NCBI RefSeq assembly: GCF_001519055.1
Contig: NZ_KQ954286.1
Location: forward strand, 201,972 to 265,971
Source of the DNA: Novosphingobium sp. Fuku2-ISO-50
GTDB lineage: Bacteria; Pseudomonadota; Alphaproteobacteria; Sphingomonadales; Sphingomonadaceae
DNA length: 64,000 nt
Direction: 5' to 3'
This document shows positions 34,657 to 43,602 of this stretch, one piece after another. The notes under the pieces were generated by a model. That model did not search any database. It was not told the origin of the DNA and was given only the letters and a program-made list of their open reading frames with translations. The position numbers and the translations under genes were made by a program. Position 1 is the stretch's first letter; every line of letters begins with the position of its first letter.

Positions 34657-36020
34657 GCCACGGTGGCTTTCATCGGCGCCGGGCGCGCACGCCCTTCCTC
34701 GACCCAGGCCACGGCCATCCCGGCCACGATCAGGCAGGCGCCGCACAGCCGCAACATCGCGCGCGGATCGTTGTTCAGCGCGCGATGATAGACATCGAAC
34801 CCGATCGACACGAAACCGAGATCGAGCCTGCTCATCAACAGCGCAAAGACCAGCATCGGGATGACGATCATCATGTTGAAAATGCCCATATAGACCCCGG
34901 TGCGCGCGGACGGGATCGAACTGGTCAGGATCGTATAGGGATTGCCCATGATACTGCCCCAGGCCAGCCCGACACCGATGGCAGGGACAAACAGCAGCGC
35001 CTTGGCCTGCACCATCGGCAGCGCGATCATGCCCAGCCCGCCACAGACCAGCGCCAGCGCATGGAGCGGCCCCGGCCCGATCCGGCGCGCCAGCGGAACC
35101 ATGCCAAACGCGCCCAGAAACGCGACCGCATTGTAGAACGCGGCGACTTCGCCATTGGTCAGCACCGCGCTGTGAAACGCGGATGTCTGCGGATCGGCGG
35201 TGTGATAGATCGTGCGCCCCATCGCATAGACCGCATAAGTCCAATAGCCCGACATGCCGAACCACTGGAACAGGCTCATCAGCCCGAGCTTGCGCATCGC
35301 GCGCGGCATGGTGCGGATCGCATCGACGATTTCCATCAGCGTTGCGCCAAATCCGCGCGGCCGCCCCAGGATTTCGGCGCGCTCGTCATCCGACAGCGGC
35401 AATTCGGGCACGCGCCAGATCGACCAGACAATCGTCGACAGCGACAGCACCGCGCCGATCGAAAACACCACGCGCACGGTATAGGGAATGTGATGCGCGT
35501 CGACCCAGTCCTGGTTCATGCCCAGGCCAACGAGGATCGCGGGTGTCAAGAACGCCAGCATTTGCGCAAGGCCGGTAAACGCGCTTTGCGAGAGGAACCC
35601 GAATTGGCGCTGCGCCGGATCGAGCCGATCCGATACATAGGCGCGATAGGGCTCCATCGTGATATTGTTGCCCGCATCGAGCAGCCACAGCAGCGACGCC
35701 GCCATCAGGATCGACGAAGACAGCGGCATTGTGAACAGGCCGATGCAGCACAGCAGCGCGCCGAGCAGGAAATAGGGCGTGCGCCGCCCCCACCGTCCGG
35801 CGGTGCGATCGCTCATCGCGCCGATCAGCGGCTGAATCAAAAGGCCGGTCATCGGGCCGGCCAATTGCAACAGCGGCAATTGCGCCTCGTTGGCCCCCAG
35901 ATAGCTGTAGATCGGGCCCATGTTGCCCTGTTGCAGCCCGAAACTGAATTGCAGCCCCAGAAACCCGAGGTTCATTTCGAGAATGCGGCCAAGCGGCAAG
36001 CGCGGGCGGTGAACAGGCAC
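34653..36020 (-). CDS. MFS sugar transporter (GPH/SLC45 sucrose-carrier type)
   Basis: A 455-residue inner-membrane carrier with 12 predicted helices. ILEMNLGFLGLQFSFGLQQG at the first helix, PLIGAMSDRTAGRWGRRTPY after the second, and the later AFLGAFGMVPLARRIGPG loop are typical of bacterial proton/sucrose or maltose symporters related to SLC45. The start is GTG with GGGGGAGAG before it. It is first in the MFS-GH36-GH68 operon and is overlapped by GH36. A LacI-type palindrome lies 77 bases upstream. Likely cargo is raffinose or sucrose. Confidence 0.92.
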   Translation of the reverse strand: MPVHRPRLPLGRILEMNLGFLGLQFSFGLQQGNMGPIYSYLGANEAQLPLLQLAGPMTGLLIQPLIGAMSDRTAGRWGRRTPYFLLGALLCCIGLFTMPLSSSILMAASLLWLLDAGNNITMEPYRAYVSDRLDPAQRQFGFLSQSAFTGLAQMLAFLTPAILVGLGMNQDWVDAHHIPYTVRVVFSIGAVLSLSTIVWSIWRVPELPLSDDERAEILGRPRGFGATLMEIVDAIRTMPRAMRKLGLMSLFQWFGMSGYWTYAVYAMGRTIYHTADPQTSAFHSAVLTNGEVAAFYNAVAFLGAFGMVPLARRIGPGPLHALALVCGGLGMIALPMVQAKALLFVPAIGVGLAWGSIMGNPYTILTSSIPSARTGVYMGIFNMMIVIPMLVFALLMSRLDLGFVSIGFDVYHRALNNDPRAMLRLCGACLIVAGMAVAWVEEGRARPAPMKATVA

Positions 36021-36096
36021 GGCAACTCTCCCCCGGGGGCTTCAACGGCCCTCATGGCGGGGGTCATGTCACAAATCGCGTCCTCTGGCAACAATC

Positions 36097-36106
36097 GTTT
36101 GCAAAC
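36097..36106. promoter_or_regulatory. LacI-type operator before the MFS-GH36-GH68 operon
   Basis: GTTTGCAAAC is a perfect palindrome with the same TTTGCA/TGCAAA words as the site at 30113-30148. It lies about 77 bases before the MFS start and beyond the end of hutU. Confidence 0.65.
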
Positions 36107-36117
36107 ATGCAATCCAA

Positions 36118-36152
36118 GGGGTTGGAGGAGCGTGCGACGCTCTCCCAACCCC
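36118..36152 (-). terminator. Long hairpin after hutU
   Basis: The 16-base arms 36118-36133 and 36137-36152 pair with one mismatch around a three-base loop, 31 bases after the hutU stop. No T run follows on the minus strand, so this is a likely but not classical terminator separating the hut operon from the sugar operon. Confidence 0.6.
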
Positions 36153-36182
36153 CGCATGTCTCAAACCCATTGACGGATCAGA

Positions 36183-37853
36183 TCATCCCAGAATGCCGGG
36201 CAGATCGAGCCCCTTTTCGCGCGCGCAATCGAGCGCGATGGCATAGCCCGCGTCGGCATGGCGCATCACCCCCGTCGCCGGGTCGTTCCACAGCACGCGC
36301 TCAAGCCGCCGCGCCGCCGCCTCGGTGCCGTCGGCAACGATGACCATGCCCGAATGCTGCGAATAGCCCATGCCCACGCCCCCGCCATGATGCAGCGAGA
36401 CCCAGGTCGCCCCGCTGGCGCAATTGAGCAAGGCATTGAGCAAGGGCCAGTCGGACACCGCGTCGGACCCGTCCTGCATCGCCTCGGTTTCGCGATTGGG
36501 GCTGGCGACCGATCCCGAATCGAGATGATCGCGCCCGATCACGATCGGCGCTTTCAATTCGCCGCTGGCGACCATTTCGTTGAACGCGAGGCCGAGCCGG
36601 TGCCGGTCGCCAAGCCCGACCCAGCAGATCCGCGCCGGGAGCCCCTGAAACCGGATCTTTTCGCGCGCCATATCGAGCCAGCGATGCAGATGCGGATCGT
36701 CGGGGATCAGTTCCTTGACCTTCTGATCGGTGCGATAGATGTCTTCCGGATCGCCCGACAGCGCCGCCCAGCGAAACGGGCCGATCCCCCGGCAAAACAG
36801 CGGGCGGATATAGGCGGGGACGAAACCGGGAAAGCCGAACGCATTGACGACGCCTTCATCGAGCGCGACCTGACGGATATTGTTGCCGTAATCGGTGGTC
36901 GGTACGCCCAGCGCCTGAAACGCCAGCATCGCCTCGACATGGCGCGCCATGCTCGCCTTGGCCGCTTTGGCCACGACTTCGGGCTCGCGCTCGCGCTTTT
37001 CGACCCATTCGGCGACGGTCCAGCCGGTGGGCAGATAGCCGTTGATCGGGTCATGCGCGCTGGTCTGGTCGGTCAGCAAATCAGGCCGGATGCCCCGGCG
37101 CAGCATTTCGGGAAGCACTTCGGCGGCATTGCCGATCAGCCCGACCGAAACCGGGGTCTTCGCGGCAGTGGTTTCGTCGATGATGGCCATGGCTTCGTCG
37201 AGCGTGTCGGCGCGGCGATCGAGGTATCCGGTGCGCAGGCGCATGTCGATGCGGCTGGCCTGGCATTCGATGGCCAGGCACGAGGCCCCGGCCATGACCG
37301 CCGCGAGCGGCTGCGCGCCCCCCATGCCGCCAAGCCCTGCGGTCAGGATCCACTTGCCCGCCAGGTCGCCGCCATAATGACGCCGCCCCATTTCCACGAA
37401 CGTCTCATAGGTGCCCTGCACGATGCCCTGCGTGCCGATATAGATCCACGAGCCCGCCGTCATCTGGCCATACATCGCCAGCCCCTTGCGATCGAGCTCG
37501 TTGAAATGCTCCCAGGTCGCCCATTTCGGCACGAGGTTGGAATTGGCGATCAACACGCGCGGCGCATCGACATGGGTGCGAAACACGCCGACCGGCTTGC
37601 CTGACTGGACGAGCAGCGTCTGATCCTCTTCCAGCCGGGTCAGCGCGGCGACGATCTTGTCATAGCTGTCCCAATCACGCGCGGCGCGGCCGATCCCGCC
37701 ATAGACCACCAGTTCTTCGGGCCGTTCGGCGACATCGGGATGCAGGTTGTTCATCAGCATCCGCAAAGGCGCCTCGGTCAGCCACGATTTCGCGGTCAGC
37801 GTGGTGCCGGTGGCGGGACGGATGACACGGGTGTTGTCGAGACGGTTGCTCAT
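36183..37853 (-). CDS. hutU: Urocanate hydratase
   Basis: Second step of histidine degradation: converts urocanate to imidazolone propionate using tightly bound NAD+ as electrophile. The 556 residues are the normal length. [14 protein letters not shown] (171-184) is the NAD-binding loop, and Cys410 in [20 protein letters not shown] matches the conserved active-site Cys of the Pseudomonas enzyme. It is last in hutI-hutH-hutG-hutU; its ATG overlaps the hutG stop. Confidence 0.98.
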   Translation of the reverse strand: MSNRLDNTRVIRPATGTTLTAKSWLTEAPLRMLMNNLHPDVAERPEELVVYGGIGRAARDWDSYDKIVAALTRLEEDQTLLVQSGKPVGVFRTHVDAPRVLIANSNLVPKWATWEHFNELDRKGLAMYGQMTAGSWIYIGTQGIVQGTYETFVEMGRRHYGGDLAGKWILTAGLGGMGGAQPLAAVMAGASCLAIECQASRIDMRLRTGYLDRRADTLDEAMAIIDETTAAKTPVSVGLIGNAAEVLPEMLRRGIRPDLLTDQTSAHDPINGYLPTGWTVAEWVEKREREPEVVAKAAKASMARHVEAMLAFQALGVPTTDYGNNIRQVALDEGVVNAFGFPGFVPAYIRPLFCRGIGPFRWAALSGDPEDIYRTDQKVKELIPDDPHLHRWLDMAREKIRFQGLPARICWVGLGDRHRLGLAFNEMVASGELKAPIVIGRDHLDSGSVASPNRETEAMQDGSDAVSDWPLLNALLNCASGATWVSLHHGGGVGMGYSQHSGMVIVADGTEAAARRLERVLWNDPATGVMRHADAGYAIALDCAREKGLDLPGILG

Positions 37854-38659
37854 GCGGATTCTCCCGAGATGGCAAAGGCAAGCGCGGCGTCCAGAACGCG
37901 GCGCAAAGTGGGGGCGATGACCGGCGCCGGATCGAGCGGCGCGGGCCAGTTGGTCGGATCGATGGAAACGGGTTCGTCAACATAGCCGCGCAGCGCGAGT
38001 TCCATCTGCACGGCATGGACGCCCTGCTGCGGGTCGCCGTAATGGCGCGTGGTCCAGCCACCCTTGAAGCGGCCATTGACGACATGGCCGAGCCCCGATG
38101 CGGCGCACTCTTCGGCAATCGCGGCTTCCAGCTCGACGGCGCAGCTCGCCCCGCTGTTGGTGCCGATAGCGAATTGCGGCAGTTCGCCGTCGAACAGGCG
38201 CGGAATACGGCTGCGGATCGAATGCGCGTCATAGAGCACGACGCGCGGGTGCATGGCGCGCAAACGGGCAATTTCTGCCGTCAGCGCGGCATGATAGGGA
38301 TCGAAATAAGCTCTTCGCCGCGCCGCGACCGCCGCTTCGTCGGGCGGCACACCGGCATAGAGCGGATCGCCGTCGAACGTCGTCGTCGGCACCAGTTCGG
38401 TCGTCGCCTGCCCGGGATAGAGCGACACGCCCGAAGGATCGCGGTTGCAGTCGATCACGCTGCGGCTGATCCCGGTCGCCACGGTGGTCGCCCCCAGATC
38501 GCGGGCAAAGGCATACAGCGCGGCGATCCACCAGTCGGCATCGCGCTGCGCCAGCCAGGGCGAGACGAATTGCGCGTCGAGCCCCGCCAGACCGGTGCCG
38601 CCATGGGGAAACGCGACAATCAGCGGCGCGTCGCCGCGATGAACCCGCAGCCAATCCAT
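37850..38659 (-). CDS. hutG: N-formylglutamate deformylase
   Basis: Last step of the five-enzyme route: hydrolyses N-formylglutamate to glutamate and formate. The 269-residue protein has the family blocks [40 protein letters not shown] and [20 protein letters not shown]. The start is the ATG at 38659, which shares one base with the hutH stop (TGATG); an in-frame TTG two codons earlier is less likely. Its presence with hutF shows that formiminoglutamate is broken down through formylglutamate and not by direct formamide release. Confidence 0.96.
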   Translation of the reverse strand: MDWLRVHRGDAPLIVAFPHGGTGLAGLDAQFVSPWLAQRDADWWIAALYAFARDLGATTVATGISRSVIDCNRDPSGVSLYPGQATTELVPTTTFDGDPLYAGVPPDEAAVAARRRAYFDPYHAALTAEIARLRAMHPRVVLYDAHSIRSRIPRLFDGELPQFAIGTNSGASCAVELEAAIAEECAASGLGHVVNGRFKGGWTTRHYGDPQQGVHAVQMELALRGYVDEPVSIDPTNWPAPLDPAPVIAPTLRRVLDAALAFAISGESA

Positions 38660-40188
38660 CAGCAAACCCCCGGAAGCGCCTGCTTCACCACTTCGACCAG
38701 ACGCCCGGCGCGAACGAGCGCATTGGCAGCCTCCATGTCGGGGTGAAAATGGCGGTCTTCATCGAGCGCGGGCACTTGTGCGCGCAAGGCCCCGCGCGCC
38801 GCTTCGAGCGCGACAGACGAAGGCAGCGGCTGATGAAATTCGCACCCCTGCACGGCTGCGAGCCATTCGATGCCGATCACCGCTTCGGCATTGGCAACCA
38901 TCGCCGCCAGTCGCCGCGCACCATGGGCGGCCATCGACACGTGATCTTCCTGATTGGCGCTGGTCGGGATCGAATCGACGCTCGCCGGATAGGCCATCTG
39001 CTTGTTTTCCGAAACGAGCGCGGCGGCGGTGACTTGCGGGATCATGAAGCCCGAATTGAGCCCCGGGCGCGGCGTCAGGAATGCGGGCAGGCCCGACAGC
39101 GCCGGATCGACCAGCATGGCAATGCGCCGCTCGGCAATCGAGCCGATTTCACACACCGCCAGCGCGATCATGTCGGCGGCAAAGGCAACCGGCTCGGCAT
39201 GGAAATTGCCGCCCGACAGCGCTTCGTCGGCCTCGGGAAAAATCAGCGGGTTGTCCGAAACCCCGTTTGCTTCGTCATCGAGCGTTGCCGCCGCCTGGCG
39301 CAGCACGGTCAGCGCGGCGCCCATGACTTGCGGCTGACAGCGCAGGCAATAGGGATCCTGCACGCGCGCATCGTTGTCGCGATGGCTGGCTCGGATCGTG
39401 CTGCCGGCCATCAGCGCACGCAGCGCGGCGGCGGTCTCGATCTGCCCGGCATGGCGACGCAACGCATGAATGCGCGGATCGAACGGCGTGTCGGAACCTT
39501 TGGCCGCCTCGGTCGACAAGGCGCCGGTAACCAGCGCGGACTGAAACAGTCGCTCCGCGCCAAACAGCCCGGCAAGCGCATTGGCGGTCGAAAACTGCGT
39601 CCCGTTGAGCAGCGCGAGCCCTTCCTTGGGGCCAAGCACGATCGGCGCGAGCCCGGCGCGGTCCAGCGCGACCGTTGCGGGCAGGCGTTCGCCGGCATAG
39701 TCGATTTCGCCCACCCCGATCATCGTCGCCGTCATGTGCGACAGCGGCGCCAGATCGCCGCTCGCGCCGACCGAGCCTTGCGCGGGGACCACCGGGGTCA
39801 GCCCGCGTTCGAGCATCGCTTCGAGCAGCGCGACCGTCTCGGGCCGTATCCCGCTCGCGCCCTGGGCCAGGCTGGCCAGCTTGAGCGCCATCATCAGCCG
39901 CACGACCGCGACCGGCGACGGCGCGCCGGTCCCGGCGGCGTGGCTGAGCACGATATTGCGCTGCAACGTGGCGAGATCGGCGTCGTCGATACGCACGCTC
40001 GCCAATTTGCCAAAGCCGGTGTTGATGCCGTAAACCGGCTCGCCTTTCGCCAGAATGCGCGCGACCGCCGCCGCGCTGGCAGCAATCGCCGGGGCCGAGG
40101 CCGGATCGAGCCGCGCGGGCGCGCCGCGCCAGATGGCGCGCCAGTCGGACAGACCAACGGCACCGGGGGTAAGCACAAGCGTGGTCAT
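38659..40188 (-). CDS. hutH: Histidine ammonia-lyase (canonical)
   Basis: Deaminates histidine to urocanate. The 509-residue enzyme has the MIO-forming Ala142-Ser143-Gly144 in [14 protein letters not shown], Tyr53 ([10 protein letters not shown]), His83 (SHAAGTG), [14 protein letters not shown] and ANQEDHVSM; the first three are at the same numbers as in the Pseudomonas putida enzyme. The frame is open well upstream of the ATG at 40188 but that part overlaps hutI. The overlap with hutI is ATGA. This is the functional lyase of the cluster, in contrast to the altered paralogue at 46233-47723. Confidence 0.98.
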   Translation of the reverse strand: MTTLVLTPGAVGLSDWRAIWRGAPARLDPASAPAIAASAAAVARILAKGEPVYGINTGFGKLASVRIDDADLATLQRNIVLSHAAGTGAPSPVAVVRLMMALKLASLAQGASGIRPETVALLEAMLERGLTPVVPAQGSVGASGDLAPLSHMTATMIGVGEIDYAGERLPATVALDRAGLAPIVLGPKEGLALLNGTQFSTANALAGLFGAERLFQSALVTGALSTEAAKGSDTPFDPRIHALRRHAGQIETAAALRALMAGSTIRASHRDNDARVQDPYCLRCQPQVMGAALTVLRQAAATLDDEANGVSDNPLIFPEADEALSGGNFHAEPVAFAADMIALAVCEIGSIAERRIAMLVDPALSGLPAFLTPRPGLNSGFMIPQVTAAALVSENKQMAYPASVDSIPTSANQEDHVSMAAHGARRLAAMVANAEAVIGIEWLAAVQGCEFHQPLPSSVALEAARGALRAQVPALDEDRHFHPDMEAANALVRAGRLVEVVKQALPGVC

Positions 40189-41414
40189 TGACCTCTCCAA
40201 TAACGGGCATGGAGGGGCCGCCCCCCGATGCGATAGACCAGTTCGGCAGGCGCCGCGACATCCCACACGGCCAGATCGGCCCAGGCGCCGGGCACCAGCG
40301 CGCCAATGTCCTTGCGCCCGAGCGCCCGCGCGGCATGGATCGTCACCCCCGCGAGGCATTCCGCCACGGTCAGGCGAAACAGCGTCGCACCCATGTTCAT
40401 CGCCAGCAACAGCGAGGTCAGCGGGCTGGTGCCGGGGTTGCAATCGGTCGCCAGCGCGATCGGCACGCCTGCCGCGCGCAAGGCGGCGACCGGGGGCAGA
40501 TGCGTTTCGCGCGTGAAATAATAGGCGCCGGGCAGCAGCGTCGCGACCGTGCCCGAAGCGGCCATGGCGGCGATCCCGGCGGCGTCGAGGTGTTCGAGAT
40601 GATCCGCCGACAAGGCGCCATGGCGCGCGGCAAGCGCTGCACCATGCAGGTTCGACAATTGCTCGGCATGCAGCTTGACCGGAAACCCGCGCGCCTGCGC
40701 CGCCTGAAACAGCCGCTCGACTTGCGCGGGGGAAAACGCAATCCCTTCGCAAAAGGCATCGACGGCATCGATCAGCCCTTCGTCGGCCAGTGCCGGGAGC
40801 ATGCCGTCGATCACGTCATCGAGATAGGCGTCGGCACGCCCGGCAAATTCGGGCGGCACGGCATGGGCACCGAGAAATGTGGTCGAAACCGACACGCCGA
40901 GCTTTTCGCCCAGCGCGCGTGCGGCGCGCAGCATGCGCCGTTCCGCGGCCAGTTCGAGCCCATAGCCCGACTTGATCTCGACCGTGGTGACGCCGTCTGC
41001 GATCAAGTCGCCAAGGCGCGGGGCGCTGGCCGCGACGAGCTCCGCCTCGCTCGCGGCGCGGGTCGCGCGCATCGTCGAAACGATACCACCGCCTGCGCGC
41101 GCAATGTCTTCATAGCTGACACCGACCAGCCGCGCTTCGAATTCGCCCGCGCGGCTGCCGCCGTAGACAAGGTGCGTGTGACAATCGATCAGGCCGGGGG
41201 TGACCAGTCGTCCTGCGCAATCAATGGTCCGCGTTGCCCGAAATGCGGGCGCCTCGCCTGCGGGTCCGGCATAGATCACGCGCCCGTCCCGCGCCGCGAT
41301 CACCGCATCCTCGATCAGGACATCGGGCAGGCCATCGGGCCGCGCCCCATCGCTCATCGGCAGGAGACGCGCGCCCGTCCACACGGTATCGCAGGAAGGG
41401 GCCGTTTCGGACAT
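40185..41414 (-). CDS. hutI: Imidazolonepropionase
   Basis: Third step: opens imidazolone propionate to formiminoglutamate. The 409-residue amidohydrolase has the metal motif [49 protein letters not shown] and [12 protein letters not shown]. The start is [12 protein letters not shown] at 41414; an in-frame TTG two codons earlier is possible. It is first in the hutI-H-G-U operon and faces hutF across 102 bases that contain a probable HutC operator. Confidence 0.97.
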   Translation of the reverse strand: MSETAPSCDTVWTGARLLPMSDGARPDGLPDVLIEDAVIAARDGRVIYAGPAGEAPAFRATRTIDCAGRLVTPGLIDCHTHLVYGGSRAGEFEARLVGVSYEDIARAGGGIVSTMRATRAASEAELVAASAPRLGDLIADGVTTVEIKSGYGLELAAERRMLRAARALGEKLGVSVSTTFLGAHAVPPEFAGRADAYLDDVIDGMLPALADEGLIDAVDAFCEGIAFSPAQVERLFQAAQARGFPVKLHAEQLSNLHGAALAARHGALSADHLEHLDAAGIAAMAASGTVATLLPGAYYFTRETHLPPVAALRAAGVPIALATDCNPGTSPLTSLLLAMNMGATLFRLTVAECLAGVTIHAARALGRKDIGALVPGAWADLAVWDVAAPAELVYRIGGRPLHARYWRGQ

Positions 41415-41451
41415 CGTCAAACCTCGTGAAGCATTGCCTCGCTGAGCAAAT

Positions 41452-41463
41452 ATGTATAGACAT
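41452..41463. promoter_or_regulatory. Probable HutC operator in the hutI/hutF divergent promoter
   Basis: ATGTATAGACAT is a near-palindrome. Read toward hutI it is AATGTCTATACAT, and its TATACA could serve as the -10 element. The same 12 bases occur before hutD (51339-51350), and a variant before the second hutH-like gene (46152-46163). It resembles the TGTATA-type sites bound by known HutC proteins. Confidence 0.8.
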
Positions 41464-41516
41464 TAATTGCGCGTCGCAAGCGCCTTGTGCACGACCGTGT
41501 TGAAAGGAAATCCGCG

Positions 41517-42869
41517 ATGAACCCACCCCTGCACTTCGGCACGGCGCTGCTGCCCGACGGCTGGCATGACGATGTGCGCGTAGTCGTTGCGGGGGGCCGA
41601 ATCGCCCGAATCGAGACCGGTATGCCCCCTGCCCCGGATGACGAGCGTCACGCGATTGCCGTCCCCGGCCTCGGCAATCTGCACAGCCACGCGTTTCAAC
41701 GCGGCATGGCGGGCCTGGCCGAACGGCGTGGCGCGGGCGACGACAGTTTCTGGACCTGGCGCGAAGTCATGTACCGCTTTCTCGAACGCATGGGCCCCGA
41801 CGATCTCGTCGCGATCGCCGCGTTCGCTTATGTCGAAATGCTCGAAACCGGGTTTACCCGCGTCGGCGAATTTCATTACCTGCACCACGATCCCGCCGGG
41901 CGCGGCTATGCCAATCCGGCGGCGATGAGCGTGGCGATTGCCGAAGCCGCCGCCGAGACCGGCATCGCGCTGACGCTGTTGCCGGTATTCTATGCCCATG
42001 GCGGGTTTGGAGGGCAGGAGCCAACGGCGGGGCAGCGCCGGTTCCTTCTCGATCTCGACGGATTTGCGCGCCTTCGCGACCATGCGGCGCGCGCGCTGGC
42101 GTTTTTGCCCGACGCCGTGCTCGGGCTCGCCCCGCATTCGCTGCGCGCGACGACGCCTGACGAATTGACCGCGCTCGCCGCGATGGCGGGCACTGCGCCG
42201 ATCCACATTCACATCGCCGAACAGACCCGCGAAGTCGACGACTGCCTTGCCTGGAGCGGCGCGCGCCCGGTCGAATGGCTGTTCGACCATGCCCCGGTCG
42301 ACCGCCGCTGGTGCCTCGTCCACGCAACGCACATGACGCCCGACGAAACCCGTCGGCTGGCGCAAAGCGGCGCAGTCGCCGGGTTGTGTCCGATCACCGA
42401 GGCAAACCTTGGCGACGGCTTGTTTCCCGCGCGCGACTATGCCGACGGCGCCTGGGGCGTGGGCAGCGATTCCAACGTGCTGATCGATGCAGCCGAAGAA
42501 CTGCGGCTTTATGAATATGGCCAGCGGCTGTTCCATCGCGGACGCAACATGCTCGCCCCTGCCCCCGGCACGAGCACGGGCGCGGCGCTGTTTGGCAGTG
42601 CGCTGGCCGGCGGCGCGACGGCACTGGGCACACCCGCCGGGATTGCCGTGGGGCATAGCGCCGATCTGGTCACTCTGGCGGCCGATCATCCCTGTCTGAT
42701 CGGGCGCAGCGATGATGCCCTGATCGACGGATGGCTGTTTGCCGCCGGGCGCGGCGCCATCGATTGCGTCTGGCGCCATGGCGTCAAGCTGGTATCGGGG
42801 GGGCGTCATCACGCGCGCGAAGCGATTGTCCATCGGTATCGCGCCGCGCTTAGCGGATTGCTGGAATGA
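41517..42869 (+). CDS. hutF: Formimidoylglutamate deiminase
   Basis: Fourth step: hydrolyses formiminoglutamate to N-formylglutamate and ammonia. The 450-residue amidohydrolase carries LGNLHSHAFQRGMAGLAERR, THMTPDETRRLAQSG, HIHIAEQTREVDDCLAWSG and GVGSDSNVLIDAAEELRLYE, which together separate HutF from other amidohydrolases. AAAGGAA precedes the ATG at 41517. It overlaps hutC by ATGA, so the enzyme and the repressor are made together and are probably autoregulated through the operator at 41452. Confidence 0.96.
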   Translation: MNPPLHFGTALLPDGWHDDVRVVVAGGRIARIETGMPPAPDDERHAIAVPGLGNLHSHAFQRGMAGLAERRGAGDDSFWTWREVMYRFLERMGPDDLVAIAAFAYVEMLETGFTRVGEFHYLHHDPAGRGYANPAAMSVAIAEAAAETGIALTLLPVFYAHGGFGGQEPTAGQRRFLLDLDGFARLRDHAARALAFLPDAVLGLAPHSLRATTPDELTALAAMAGTAPIHIHIAEQTREVDDCLAWSGARPVEWLFDHAPVDRRWCLVHATHMTPDETRRLAQSGAVAGLCPITEANLGDGLFPARDYADGAWGVGSDSNVLIDAAEELRLYEYGQRLFHRGRNMLAPAPGTSTGAALFGSALAGGATALGTPAGIAVGHSADLVTLAADHPCLIGRSDDALIDGWLFAAGRGAIDCVWRHGVKLVSGGRHHAREAIVHRYRAALSGLLE

Positions 42870-43552
42870 AGCCTGTTCCGTTGCACGAACGCATTCGTGC
42901 CGAAATCGAAAGCGCCATCATGGCCGGGCGCCTGCGCCCCGGCGACCGGATTCCCAAGGAAACCGACCTGATGGCCGAATATGGCTGCGCGCGGATGACG
43001 GTCAACAAGGCGCTGTCGGCGCTGGCGGGCGCCGGAATGCTCGAACGGCGCAAACGTGCGGGCAGCTTTGTCGCACAGCCGCGCACGCAATCGATGGTGC
43101 TCGACGTGCCAGACCTTGCCGCGCAAATCAAAGGCCGGGGACAGGATTATCGCTGGGATCTGGTCAGCCGCAAAGTCGTCAAGGCCGATGCGCTGGGCAC
43201 GCCTTCGCATGTCCTGAGCGTGACCGGCGTGCATTATGCCGACGGATTGCCGCTGGCGCACGAAGAACGCATGATCAATCTGGCGCTCGTGCCCGAAATT
43301 GCCGAGGCGGACTTGACGCAGGCCCCGCCCGGATCGTGGCTGATCGCGCATGTCCCGTGGACCGAGGCGGAAAACCGGATCAGCGCGACCGCCGCCCCGC
43401 CCGCAATTGCGCGCGCACTGGGCATAGCGCGCGGCGCGCCGGTCCTGTCGCTCGAACGCCGCACCTGGCGCGGGCCCGACACCGTAACCCGCGTGCGCCA
43501 GCATTTCGTCGCAGATCGCTATGAACTGATCGCGCGCTTCGGACCGAATTGA
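42866..43552 (+). CDS. hutC: Histidine utilisation repressor, GntR/UTRA family
   Basis: A 228-residue GntR regulator of the HutC subfamily. The N-terminal winged HTH spans RLRPGDRIPKETDLMAEYGC and RMTVNKALSALAGAGMLERR; the UTRA sensor domain follows (GRGQDYRWDLVSRKVVKADA, ERRTWRGPDTVTRVRQHFVA). HutC proteins repress hut operons and are released by urocanate. The three matching sites at 41452, 46152 and 51339 are the natural candidates for its regulon. It is translationally coupled to hutF and converges on a TonB receptor gene with a terminator between them. Confidence 0.95.
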   Translation: MKPVPLHERIRAEIESAIMAGRLRPGDRIPKETDLMAEYGCARMTVNKALSALAGAGMLERRKRAGSFVAQPRTQSMVLDVPDLAAQIKGRGQDYRWDLVSRKVVKADALGTPSHVLSVTGVHYADGLPLAHEERMINLALVPEIAEADLTQAPPGSWLIAHVPWTEAENRISATAAPPAIARALGIARGAPVLSLERRTWRGPDTVTRVRQHFVADRYELIARFGPN

Positions 43553-43567
43553 GAAAAGGCCAAAATG

Positions 43568-43591
43568 AAAAAAGGGGGCCGACCAGCCCCC
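43568..43591 (-). terminator. Intrinsic terminator of the hut-linked TonB receptor
   Basis: GGGGGC (43574-43579) and GCCCCC (43586-43591) pair around CGACCA. On the minus strand the stem is followed by TTTTTT, 12 bases after the receptor stop. The other side has a C/T tract, so the hairpin may also slow transcripts from hutC. Confidence 0.85.
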
Positions 43592-43602
43592 CCCTTTCCC
43601 TA

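Noticed and set aside
34656..35265. Upstream in-frame extension of the GH36 gene
   Set aside because: It lies within the MFS gene in another frame and has no GH36 similarity; GTG at 34656 overlapping the MFS stop is a better start.
32566..36173. Plus-strand open frames opposite GH36 and the MFS gene
   Set aside because: Composition is that of a reversed high-GC coding strand; the minus-strand proteins have catalytic residues and membrane helices.
40189..40752. Upstream in-frame extension of hutH
   Set aside because: It overlaps conserved hutI sequence; the ATG at 40188 gives the standard 509-residue enzyme with family residue numbering.
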